From contig NZ_JBNXUN010000003.1 of assembly GCF_050563525.1 (NCBI RefSeq), positions 1-64,000 of the forward strand: DNA of 64,000 nucleotides, written 5' to 3'. Each line of letters starts with the position of its first letter. Position 1 is the stretch's first letter. This DNA is from Falsiroseomonas sp050563525. GTDB lineage: Bacteria > Pseudomonadota > Alphaproteobacteria > Acetobacterales > Acetobacteraceae. The notes below the pieces were generated by a model. The model searched no databases. It had not been told where the DNA came from and saw only the letters and a program-made list of their open reading frames with translations. Below are positions 57,325 to 64,000 of the stretch, piece by piece. The position numbers were made by a program, and so were the translations under genes.

Positions 57325-58083
57325 ATGCAGATCGAGATCCTGGGACGCCGGACCAGCAGGCGGGTCATGCTGGGCGGGATGCTCGCGGCCCCTTCCCTGC
57401 TCACCGGCCGCGCGGCGCGGGCGCAGGAGCCGGTCGATATCGAGTTGGTCCTCGCCGTTGATGTCAGCCGCTCCGTCGACGAGGTCGAGCAGGAGTTGCA
57501 GTTCAAGGGCTACGCGGCCGCCTTCCGTGACCCCAGGCTGATCGAGGGCATTGCCGGCGGCCCGCTTGGTCAGATCGCGGTGACGCTGTTCACCTGGTCC
57601 GACTGGCACATCCAGGAACTGCTGGTGCCCTGGACGCGAATCGATGGCCGCGCCGCGGCGCATGGGCTAGCCGATGCGCTGGATGCGGCCCCGCGGCGCA
57701 CCTGGCTCTACACCTCAATCTCCGGCGCCATGGATTACGCTGCCGGCCTGTTTGGACGGGGCTATGAGGGCACGCGGAAGGTCGTGGATATCTCCGGCGA
57801 CGGCGTCAGCAATTCCGGGCGTCCAGTGGCGGAGGCGCGGGCCGAAGCGCTGGCCAAGGGAATCGTGATGAACGGGCTGGCGGTGATCGACCGTTCGCCG
57901 CAGCCCTGGGCGGCCGGGATGCCGCCGCTGGATGACTACTACCGGGACGAGGTGATCGGGGGGCCGGGGTCCTTCCTGATGGTGGCGGAAGGCTTCGGCA
58001 GCTTCGAATCCGCAGTGAAGCGCAAGATCATCCGCGAGATCGCCACCGCGCCGCCGCCCGGCCCGCTGGTCGAGCGCGCCTGA
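57325..58083 (+). CDS. DUF1194 (vWA-like) exported protein
   Basis: A 252-residue protein of the DUF1194 family. It has a twin-arginine-like leader (RRTSRRVMLGGMLAAPSLL, cleavage near ARAQ) and a von Willebrand-A-like domain with an intact MIDAS start (LAVDVSRSVDEVE) and a later DISGDGVSNSG. Thus it probably binds a divalent metal in the periplasm. The ATG at 57325 follows GAGGAG. Function unknown. The stop codon is the base of a large hairpin. Confidence 0.85.
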   Translation: MQIEILGRRTSRRVMLGGMLAAPSLLTGRAARAQEPVDIELVLAVDVSRSVDEVEQELQFKGYAAAFRDPRLIEGIAGGPLGQIAVTLFTWSDWHIQELLVPWTRIDGRAAAHGLADALDAAPRRTWLYTSISGAMDYAAGLFGRGYEGTRKVVDISGDGVSNSGRPVAEARAEALAKGIVMNGLAVIDRSPQPWAAGMPPLDDYYRDEVIGGPGSFLMVAEGFGSFESAVKRKIIREIATAPPPGPLVERA

Positions 58084-58121
58084 ACCATGATCCGCGCCGG
58101 CAGAAGCGCGGCCATGGTTCA
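58081..58121. terminator. Composite hairpin after the DUF1194 gene
   Basis: Outer arms TGAACCATG / CATGGTTCA (9 bp) enclose an inner stem CCGCGC / GCGCGG (6 bp) around an 8-base loop. It begins at the stop codon of the DUF1194 gene and precedes the convergent DUF3072 gene. No T-run, so terminator status is inferred from strength and position. Confidence 0.6.
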
Positions 58122-58181
58122 AGCCTCGGTCTCTTCGCATGAGTCGCGCCTCGGGCCGTTCCAACCCGCGGCGATCGCGGT

Positions 58182-58421
58182 CTAGGCCTGAGACTTCCCG
58201 CGCCCGGTCTTTGCCTGCAGCTCATCGATGCGCAGCGAGGCATCGGCCTTCGACAGCGAGGGGTCGAATTCCTCCTTCGCCTCCTCGCTCAGCGTCTTGA
58301 GGTAGGATGCCTGGGCGCCGGTCATCGGCTCCTCCCCGGTCGTCCAGTCGGACGGGTCCTTGATGGTGTTGGAGCCAGGATCGGCTTCGGTCTTCGGATT
58401 TTCGTGCGCCTTGTCGGCCAT
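58182..58421 (-). CDS. DUF3072 small protein
   Basis: A 79-residue acidic, lysine- and glutamate-rich protein. KDPSDWTTGEEPMTGAQASY and LKTLSEEAKEEFDPSLSKAD match the DUF3072 family, whose function is unknown. The ATG at 58421 starts MADKAHENPKTEADPG. About 230 bp separate it from the next gene; on the plus strand of that stretch a short open frame ends at 58637 but shows no recognisable family. Confidence 0.82.
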   Translation of the reverse strand: MADKAHENPKTEADPGSNTIKDPSDWTTGEEPMTGAQASYLKTLSEEAKEEFDPSLSKADASLRIDELQAKTGRGKSQA

Positions 58422-58649
58422 GGAGACGGCTCCGCTTTGACTGTGTTGCCAAAACGTTCATGTGTGCCGAGGGTTCCGCTCACCAACAGGTCCAGCGGCG
58501 GCACGTCGACGAAAAATTCGTTACGCTCCGGGCTTTGCAGTCAAGGTGAATTGCGGCAGGTGAACCTGTGCCGTGTCAGCCGCGTGACGATGTTCTGGGA
58601 CCGCCAGCGCAACGACACGCGCTTCGTTTCGGAGTAGGCTGACGGGCGG

Positions 58650-59360
58650 CTACCGCCCGTGCTGGCGCCGCCATTCGGCGAAGCGCGCCAGGTTGGTCTC
58701 GTCGGTCGGCGGATACAGGCCGAGGATGGACTGGCCGCCGGCGACCTTCTCCTGCACGAAATCCTCGAAGGCGGTCATCTCCGTCGCCTCCTGCGCCAAC
58801 TCGTCGGCGATGTGGGCGGGCAGGACGATGACGCCGTCATTGTCGCCGACCAGGATGTCGCCCGGGAACACAGGCGCATCGCCGCAGCCGATCGGGACAT
58901 TGGCCTCGATGGGCTGGTGCAGCGTCAGGTTCGTCGGCGCGGAAGGGCGTGCATGGAAAGCCGGGATTGCCAGCTTCGCGATCTCCGCGGCGTCGCGGAA
59001 GCCACCATCCGTCACCACGCCGGCCGCGCCGCGCACCATCAGCCGGGTCACCAGGATGCCGCCGGCGGAGGCCGCGCGCGGGTCCTTGCGGCTGTCGACG
59101 ATGAAGACATGGCCGGGCGGACATTCCTCCACGCCCTTGCGCTGCGGGTGCGACCAGTCGCGGAACACCTCCAGCTTGTTGAGATCCTCCCGTGCCGGGA
59201 TGGTGCGAATGGTGTAGGCGGGGCCGACCATGCTTTCGCCCAGGGTGCGCAGCGGCAGCACACCCTGAACCATCTGGCTGCGGAAGCCGCGCTTGTAGAG
59301 GGCGGTGGCGAGGGTCGCGGTGCTGACGCGCTTCAGCAGGTTGCGGGTGGTCTCGTTCAT
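58650..59360 (-). CDS. RraA-fold protein (hydroxy-keto acid aldolase / decarboxylase type)
   Basis: A 236-residue member of the RraA/MenG fold, which includes 4-hydroxy-4-methyl-2-oxoglutarate aldolases and oxaloacetate decarboxylases. The pyruvate/metal site is around RGAAGVVTDGGFRDAAE with the DGGFRD set. PVFPGDILVGDNDGVIVLPA matches the dehydratase/aldolase branch. The ATG at 59360 lies 2 bp after the class II aldolase stop. It is the last gene of the SDR-dehydrogenase-aldolase-RraA unit, suggesting a terminal retro-aldol or decarboxylation step. Confidence 0.85.
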   Translation of the reverse strand: MNETTRNLLKRVSTATLATALYKRGFRSQMVQGVLPLRTLGESMVGPAYTIRTIPAREDLNKLEVFRDWSHPQRKGVEECPPGHVFIVDSRKDPRAASAGGILVTRLMVRGAAGVVTDGGFRDAAEIAKLAIPAFHARPSAPTNLTLHQPIEANVPIGCGDAPVFPGDILVGDNDGVIVLPAHIADELAQEATEMTAFEDFVQEKVAGGQSILGLYPPTDETNLARFAEWRRQHGR

Positions 59361-59362
59361 GG

Positions 59363-60142
59363 TCAGCAGCGCCAATCCGTGCGGTCGCCCTCGATCAGGC
59401 GCAGGCTGGCCTCCCAGGCCAGGGCCTGGTGCGGGCTGTCCGGGTTGTTGCCGAACTGCGCGGCGGTGCGCAGCCGCACCTCCTCCGGCGGCAGCACCAG
59501 CTTGGCGCCGCCGGCCAGGGCCGCGATCTGCGCCTGGCAGGCGCGCTCCAGATAGTAGATCAGGCTCCAGGCATGCGGGATGGTGCCACCGGCGACCAGC
59601 AGGCCGTGGTTGCGCAGGATCATCGCCGGGTGCGGGCCGAGGTCGGCGACCAGGCGGTCGCGCTCATCGAGGTCCAGCGCGATGCCCTCATAGCCGTGAT
59701 AGGCGAGGCGGCCGTAGAATTTCAGCGCGTGCTGGCTGATCGGCAGCAGCCCCTGTTCCTGGGCGGAGACGGCGATGCCGGCGGAGGTGTGGGTGTGGAT
59801 GACGCACATCGCATCCTCCCGCGCCGCATGGATGGCGGAGTGGATGACGAAGCCGGCCTTGTTCACCATGGTCTCGGAGGCGGGTGCGCCCTCGCCCACG
59901 ACGTTGCCATCCAGGTCGATCTTCACCAGGTCGCTGGCGCGCATTTCGTGGAACATCACGCCGTAGCGGTTGATGAGGAAGTGGTGCTCCGGCCCCGGCA
60001 CGCGGGCGCTGATATGGGTGTAGATCAGGTCCGTCATCCGGTGATGCGCCACCAGGCGGTACAGCGCCGCGAGGTCGCAGCGGATGGCCCATTCCGCCGG
60101 GTCGATACCGGCCGGGATGCTGGTCTGGGACTGGATGTCCAT
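59363..60142 (-). CDS. Class II aldolase/adducin-family protein
   Basis: A 259-residue enzyme of the class II aldolase/adducin family, acting through a zinc-bound enediolate. The zinc histidines are in CVIHTHTSAGIAV, with a later histidine in MILRNHGLLVAGG. The N-terminal DLIYTHISARVPGPEHHFLI is the substrate-phosphate-type loop, though the phosphate site may be altered. The ATG at 60142 begins MDIQSQTS. Part of the sugar-acid-type cluster with an RraA gene 2 bp downstream. Confidence 0.88.
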   Translation of the reverse strand: MDIQSQTSIPAGIDPAEWAIRCDLAALYRLVAHHRMTDLIYTHISARVPGPEHHFLINRYGVMFHEMRASDLVKIDLDGNVVGEGAPASETMVNKAGFVIHSAIHAAREDAMCVIHTHTSAGIAVSAQEQGLLPISQHALKFYGRLAYHGYEGIALDLDERDRLVADLGPHPAMILRNHGLLVAGGTIPHAWSLIYYLERACQAQIAALAGGAKLVLPPEEVRLRTAAQFGNNPDSPHQALAWEASLRLIEGDRTDWRC

Positions 60143-60222
60143 GAAATGCGGTCCTTCCGAAGATCGGGCGACAGTATCGGCCAGGATGGCGCGGCCTGGA
60201 ACCTCGATTGGCCGCGGCGAAC

Positions 60223-61197
60223 TCAGCTGCGGCGACGGTCCCAGATCTCCGGCTGCACGAGATGGGGTGGGCGGCGGCCGGCCAATGCGTCCAACACCTG
60301 GGCTGCGCATTGCAGCGCCGTCTCCCGCATCGCGGCCTCCGTCACGCCGGCGATGTGCGGTGCGAGCACCGTATTGGGCGCGTCCAGCACCGGGTCCTCG
60401 GCGGGCGTCGGCTCGATACGGAACACGTCCAGCGCGGCACCGGCGATGGTCCCGGCGCGCAGCGCCGCGGCCAGCGCAGCGCTGTCCACCAAGCCGCCGC
60501 GGGCGGTGTTCACCAGCAGCGCATGCGGTTGCATTTTCACGAGTGCCGCGGCGTCGATCATGTTCTCGGTGTCGGGTCGCAGCGGGCGGTGCAGGGAGAC
60601 CACATCGCTGCGGGCCAGCAGGACGTCGAGGCTCGGCGCGCGTTCGGCACCGTCCTCCACCAGGATCGCATCGCCGATGCCGGGGGAGAACACCAGCAGC
60701 TTCATGCCGAAGCCGTTTCGGGCGATGGCGCCGGTCATCCGGCCGATGGTGCCGAAGCCGACCAGGCCCAGGGTGCGGCCATGCAGTTCCATCATCTGCG
60801 CCTCGTAGCGCAGGGTCCAGTCGAGGCCACGCACGGCGGCGTCCGCCGGGATCACCTTGCGCGCCAGCGCCAGGATCAGCGCCATGGCGTGTTCGGCGAC
60901 GCTGCGGGCATTGGCGGTCGGCGTGAACACGACGGGGATGCCGAGGGCGGCTGCCGTCGACAGGTCGATGTTGTTGGTGCCGACGCCATGGTTGGCAATG
61001 ACGCGCAGCGATGGCGCGGCCCGCATCGCCGCCGTCTTCAGCCCGGCGTTGCGGGTGATGACGGCGGCGCAGCCGGGCAGTTCGCGCGCCACGGTCGCCG
61101 GGTCTGCGGCGCTCGCCAGGCGCGGCGTCACACCATGCGCGCGCAGCAGGTCCAACCCGGCCGGATGGATGGGCTGGACGATGAGGCATTCGGGCAT
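60223..61197 (-). CDS. D-2-hydroxyacid dehydrogenase, copy 1
   Basis: A 324-residue NAD(P)-dependent dehydrogenase of the D-isomer-specific family. The Rossmann loop is GLVGFGTIGRMTG. The catalytic set is: Arg in LVNTARGGLVDSAALAAAL, Glu in DVFRIEPTPAEDP, and His in VLAPHIAGVTE. The ATG at 61197 overlaps the SDR stop by one base. Operon with SDR upstream and aldolase downstream. It would reduce or oxidise a 2-keto/2-hydroxy acid; it resembles the glyoxylate/hydroxypyruvate or 3-phosphoglycerate group. Confidence 0.9.
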   Translation of the reverse strand: MPECLIVQPIHPAGLDLLRAHGVTPRLASAADPATVARELPGCAAVITRNAGLKTAAMRAAPSLRVIANHGVGTNNIDLSTAAALGIPVVFTPTANARSVAEHAMALILALARKVIPADAAVRGLDWTLRYEAQMMELHGRTLGLVGFGTIGRMTGAIARNGFGMKLLVFSPGIGDAILVEDGAERAPSLDVLLARSDVVSLHRPLRPDTENMIDAAALVKMQPHALLVNTARGGLVDSAALAAALRAGTIAGAALDVFRIEPTPAEDPVLDAPNTVLAPHIAGVTEAAMRETALQCAAQVLDALAGRRPPHLVQPEIWDRRRS

Positions 61198-61964
61198 CAG
61201 ACGACGGCCGTCATGCCGCCATCGACATACAGCAGATGGCCGTTGACGAAGTCGGACGCGCGGGAGGACAGGAAGACGGTGGCGCCCACCAGTTCCTCCA
61301 CATTGCCCCAGCGGCCGGCGGGCACCCGCTGGCAGAGCCAATCCGTGAACTTCGGGTCGTCCACCAGCGGCTTCGTCAGGTCCGTCGCGAAGTAGCCGGG
61401 TGCGACGGCATTCACCTGGATGCCGCCCTTGGCCCATTCGGCGCAGAGCGTCCGCGTCATCATCCGCACCGCGCCCTTGCTGGTCGCATAGGGCGAGATC
61501 GTGGCGCGGCCGAGTTCGGACTGCACACTGGCGATGTTGACGATCTTGCCGTGGCCGCGCGCCAGCATCCGGCGCGCCACGGCCTGGGCCATGAAGAACA
61601 CCGCCTCCACATTGGTCGACATCACCTCCCGGAACGTCTCCGGCGTCACGTCGATGGCGGGGAAGCGGCGGTTGATGCCGGCGTTGTTCACCAGGATCTC
61701 GATTGGGCCGAGGCGGGTCTCGATCTCGGCGATGGCAGCGTCCAGCGCATGTGGGTCGGTGACGTCGAAGCCGGCCTCGGTCACGTCCAGGCCCTCCGCG
61801 GCCAGGGTCCGCGTCGCCTCCGCCAGCACCTTGGGGTCGCGGCCATTGAGGATCACGGAGGCGCCGGCCTGGCCCAGGCCGCGCGCCAGCGCGAAACCGA
61901 TGCCGCGGGAGGAGCCGGTGATCAGCGCCCGGCGGCCTCTGAGGTCGAACAGCCCTTGCGTCAT
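61197..61964 (-). CDS. Short-chain dehydrogenase (gluconate 5-dehydrogenase-like)
   Basis: A 255-residue classical SDR. The cofactor loop is ALITGSSRGIGFALA, NNAG is at about residue 90, and the catalytic Ser, Tyr and Lys lie in NIASVQSELGRA and SPYATSKGAV. The C-terminal LLYVDGGMTAVV is typical. The overall pattern resembles gluconate 5-dehydrogenase/IdnO. It is the first gene of the minus-strand cluster, 50 bp from a divergent D-2-hydroxyacid dehydrogenase. It probably oxidises a sugar acid hydroxyl. Confidence 0.88.
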   Translation of the reverse strand: MTQGLFDLRGRRALITGSSRGIGFALARGLGQAGASVILNGRDPKVLAEATRTLAAEGLDVTEAGFDVTDPHALDAAIAEIETRLGPIEILVNNAGINRRFPAIDVTPETFREVMSTNVEAVFFMAQAVARRMLARGHGKIVNIASVQSELGRATISPYATSKGAVRMMTRTLCAEWAKGGIQVNAVAPGYFATDLTKPLVDDPKFTDWLCQRVPAGRWGNVEELVGATVFLSSRASDFVNGHLLYVDGGMTAVV

Positions 61965-62014
61965 CGTCGTCTCCTGCCCTTCATGCGGGCGCGAAACTGC
62001 GGGGAAACGCGGAG

Positions 62015-62959
62015 ATGGACAAGCCGGGGCTGCTGGTGGTGGGCGAATTGCCCGAATGGGATTTTTCCGAGCTGTCCCAGCGCTTCACCTTGCACCATTA
62101 CTGGCGGGCGGCGGACAAGGCCGCGATGCTGGCCGAGCATGCCGGCAGTATCGTCGCGATCTCCACCAAGGGCGAGATCGGCGCCGACGCCGCGCTGATG
62201 GATGCGCTGCCACTCACGAAGATCATCGCCTGCTACGGCGTCGGCGTGGACGCCATCGACCTGGAGGCGGCGCGCGCCCGCGGCATCCGCGTGACCAACA
62301 CGCCGGACGTGCTGACCGAGGAGGTGGCCGACATGGCCATGCTGCTGCTGCTGGCGGCGGCGCGGCAGGTGAAGCTGGGCGATGCCTGGGTGCGCGACGG
62401 GTCCTGGGTGGCGAAGGGGCCGATGCCACTGACCACACGGGTCTGGGGCAAGCGGATCGGCATCGTCGGCATGGGACGAATCGGGCGGGCCATCGCCAGG
62501 CGGGCGGCGGCTTTCGGGATGCCGGTGTCCTACAGCGGGCGCGCGCCGCAGCCCGCCCTGCCCTACACCCACTACCCGACGCCGGCCGCCCTGGCGCCAC
62601 ATGTGGACATCCTGTGCGTCTCGGCGGCCGGCGGTGCCGCGACGCGCGGATTGGTGGACCGCGCGGCGATCGAGGCACTCAATCCGGGCGTGATCTTCGT
62701 CAACGTCTCGCGCGGCACCGTGGTGGACGAGGCGGCGTTGCTGGAGGCGTTGCGCAGTGGTCGGATCGCGGCCGCGGGCCTCGACGTGTTCCTGAACGAG
62801 CCGGAGATCGACCCGGAATTTCTGCGCCTGCCCAACCTCGTCCTACAGCCACACGCGGCCAGCGGCACGGTAGAGACCCGCCGCGATATGGGCCGCCTGA
62901 TGCGGGAGAATCTGGAGGCGCAGATCGATGGGCGCCCCTTATTGACGCCCATCGTCTGA
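62015..62959 (+). CDS. D-2-hydroxyacid dehydrogenase, copy 2
   Basis: A 314-residue member of the D-isomer-specific 2-hydroxyacid dehydrogenases, distinct from the neighbouring copy. The Rossmann loop is GIVGMGRIGRAIA, the catalytic Arg is in VNVSRGTVVDEAALLEAL, the Glu in DVFLNEPEIDPEF and the His in LVLQPHAASGTVET. It is of the glyoxylate/hydroxypyruvate reductase (GhrB/GyaR) type. The start is ATG at 62015. It is divergent from the SDR gene and convergent with an OsmC gene 3 bp away. Confidence 0.9.
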   Translation: MDKPGLLVVGELPEWDFSELSQRFTLHHYWRAADKAAMLAEHAGSIVAISTKGEIGADAALMDALPLTKIIACYGVGVDAIDLEAARARGIRVTNTPDVLTEEVADMAMLLLLAAARQVKLGDAWVRDGSWVAKGPMPLTTRVWGKRIGIVGMGRIGRAIARRAAAFGMPVSYSGRAPQPALPYTHYPTPAALAPHVDILCVSAAGGAATRGLVDRAAIEALNPGVIFVNVSRGTVVDEAALLEALRSGRIAAAGLDVFLNEPEIDPEFLRLPNLVLQPHAASGTVETRRDMGRLMRENLEAQIDGRPLLTPIV

Positions 62960-62962
62960 GGA

Positions 62963-63397
62963 TCAGGCCTCGAGCGTCGCGTCCAGCGTGATCTCGGCGT
63001 TCAGCACCTTGGAGACCGGGCAGTTCGCCTTCGCGGTCTCGGCCAGCTTGCGGAAGGTCGCCTCGTCGCAGCCAGGCACCTTGGCCTTCAGGGTCAGGGC
63101 AACCCGGGAAATCTTCCAGCCGCCCTCGACCTGGTCCATGCCGACCTTGGCGGAGGTGTCCATGCGCTCCGCCGTCAGGTTCGCGCCAGCGAGCTGGAAG
63201 GCCAGGGCCATGGTGAAGCAGCCGGCATGCGCGGCGGCAATCAGCTCCTCCGGATTGGTGCCGCGGCCGTCGCCGAAGCGGGCGTTGAAGCCGTAAGGGG
63301 CTTCCTTGAGTACGCCGGATTGCGTGGAGACGCTGCCGGTGCCGTCCTTGCCGCCGCCCTGCCAATGCGCCGAGCCGCTGCGGGAAATGCTGGCCAT
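62963..63397 (-). CDS. OsmC-family peroxidase
   Basis: A 144-residue OsmC/Ohr-fold thiol peroxidase that reduces organic hydroperoxides. The peroxidatic cysteine is in HAGCFTMAL and the resolving cysteine in KANCPVSKVL; the conserved Arg/Glu of the family lie in RGTNPEELIAAAHA. The ATG at 63397 begins MASISRSGSAHW. Alone on its strand, between two hydroxyacid-metabolism genes; its presence there is probably not functional coupling. Confidence 0.92.
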   Translation of the reverse strand: MASISRSGSAHWQGGGKDGTGSVSTQSGVLKEAPYGFNARFGDGRGTNPEELIAAAHAGCFTMALAFQLAGANLTAERMDTSAKVGMDQVEGGWKISRVALTLKAKVPGCDEATFRKLAETAKANCPVSKVLNAEITLDATLEA

Positions 63398-63521
63398 GCC
63401 TTGGACCCTCTCTCAGTTGCGGCCGGGAGATGGGGGGCGGGCGGCCCGGTTTCCATGCCCGTATTGCCGCGGCGTCCCGTCGCCTGTAGGCGAGGGGAAA
63501 GACATTCCGGAGTGAGCGTCC

Positions 63522-64000
63522 ATGCCCGTCGGCTTCCGCATCCTGCCCCGCACCCGCGCCGTCTCGCCCGAGCTGGTGGAGCGTTTCCGCAAGCTGCCGG
63601 TGGCCAACGTCTCCGACAGCATGTCGCGCATCTTCGCCGCCGGCCCAACGTTGCGGCCGATGCATTCCGGCGCCGTCATGGCCGGGCCAGCCTTCACCGT
63701 GCGGACCCGGCCGGGCGACAACCTGATGGTGCACAAGGCGATCGACATCGCCGCCCCCGGCGACGTGGTGGTGGTGGATGCCGGCGGCGACCTGACCAAC
63801 GCCATCATCGGCGAGTTGATGCTGGCGCAGATGGTGCGCCGCAAGCTGGGCGGCATCGTCATCAACGGCGCCATCCGCGACAGCGGCGCGCTGGCGAAGC
63901 AGCCCTTTCCGGTGTTCGCCGCCGGCATCACGCACCGTGGCCCCTACAAGGACGGCCCGGGCGAGATCAACGTGCCGATCTCCATGGGCGGGCTTGTGAT
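63522..64000 (+). CDS. RraA-fold protein, second copy (truncated by window end)
   Basis: The first 159 codons of an RraA-fold protein starting MPVGFRILPRTRAVSPELVE. The family core is present: NVSDSMSRIFAAGP, VDAGGDLTNAIIGELMLAQM and GIVINGAIRDSGAL (with the conserved arginine-aspartate pair). It differs from the copy at 58650. The ATG at 63522 follows GGAGTG. The 3' end lies beyond the window. Its direction carries it away from the hydroxyacid dehydrogenase genes, but both RraA genes may serve the same pathway. Confidence 0.85.
   Translation, partial: MPVGFRILPRTRAVSPELVERFRKLPVANVSDSMSRIFAAGPTLRPMHSGAVMAGPAFTVRTRPGDNLMVHKAIDIAAPGDVVVVDAGGDLTNAIIGELMLAQMVRRKLGGIVINGAIRDSGALAKQPFPVFAAGITHRGPYKDGPGEINVPISMGGLV

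Noticed and set aside
58404..58637. Small plus-strand protein of 77 residues beside DUF3072
   Set aside because: Its first part is antisense to the start of DUF3072; the remainder has no recognisable family or ribosome-binding site.
1..64000. CRISPR arrays, tRNA/rRNA genes, insertion sequences or phage genes
   Set aside because: No periodic repeats, cloverleaf sequences, transposase motifs or phage proteins were seen in either strand.

Overview
The window is a 64 kb piece of a very GC-rich alphaproteobacterial chromosome. The best guess is the Acetobacteraceae (a Roseomonas-like genus). The support is indirect: GC-rich codon use, alphaproteobacterial housekeeping families (a TrcR/DUF1013 regulator, DUF1192, YdcH/DUF465 and DUF1194 proteins), an Hsp20 gene with a ROSE-type RNA thermometer, and seven Bug/TctC-type periplasmic binding proteins. 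No rRNA, tRNA, insertion sequence, phage gene or CRISPR array was seen.

Region 1 (about 0-24 kb) is catabolic and uptake territory. It starts with a divergent gamma-glutamyltransferase / GntR pair sharing a two-palindrome control region, then a Bug receptor overlapping a GAF protein, a tandem pair of paralogous Bug receptors, diaminopropionate ammonia-lyase, and a D-erythronate-dehydrogenase-like enzyme. Next come a fourth Bug receptor, two overlapping hot-dog thioesterases and a histidine phosphatase. An amidase / FAH-fold enzyme / Bug / M20 peptidase operon lies opposite a metal-dependent deacetylase. After a glycosyltransferase and a secreted trypsin-like lipoprotein comes a minus-strand cluster GntR, gamma-glutamyltransferase, GPP34, Bug, GPP34.

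Region 2 (24-36 kb) holds malate synthase G, a small lipoprotein read from a CTG start, a DegP-like protein that has lost its whole catalytic triad, and a secreted metallo-beta-lactamase-fold hydrolase. It also holds a 955-residue fusion of all three HcnA/B/C-type amine oxidoreductase subunits. That fusion lies next to a DapA-family enzyme and a polar amino-acid ABC receptor and permease, which suggests uptake and oxidation of an imino or amino acid. An alpha/beta hydrolase broken by a one-base frameshift and a gene-free stretch with CTAG-bounded repeats follow.

Region 3 (36-49 kb) contains a Nudix enzyme and a CoA-ligase / enoyl-CoA hydratase / CoA-transferase operon with 4-nt overlaps, beside a divergent Bug receptor. 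Two complete ABC systems follow. One is of NMT1/THI5 type, coupled to a cytosine-deaminase-like amidohydrolase. The other is of spermidine/putrescine type with both permease subunits fused.

Region 4 (49-58 kb) is mostly core genome: an ECF42-type sigma factor with its DGPF partner, rpmE, hsp20, DUF1192, trcR, two YdcH genes, purE-purK, an OmpA-family porin-like protein, a glutathione transferase and a DUF1194 protein. Most clear rho-independent terminators of the window lie here.

Region 5 (58-64 kb) returns to catabolism: an SDR, two D-2-hydroxyacid dehydrogenases, a class II aldolase, two RraA-fold proteins (the second cut by the window end) and an OsmC protein. The cluster looks like a sugar-acid or hydroxy-acid degradation module.
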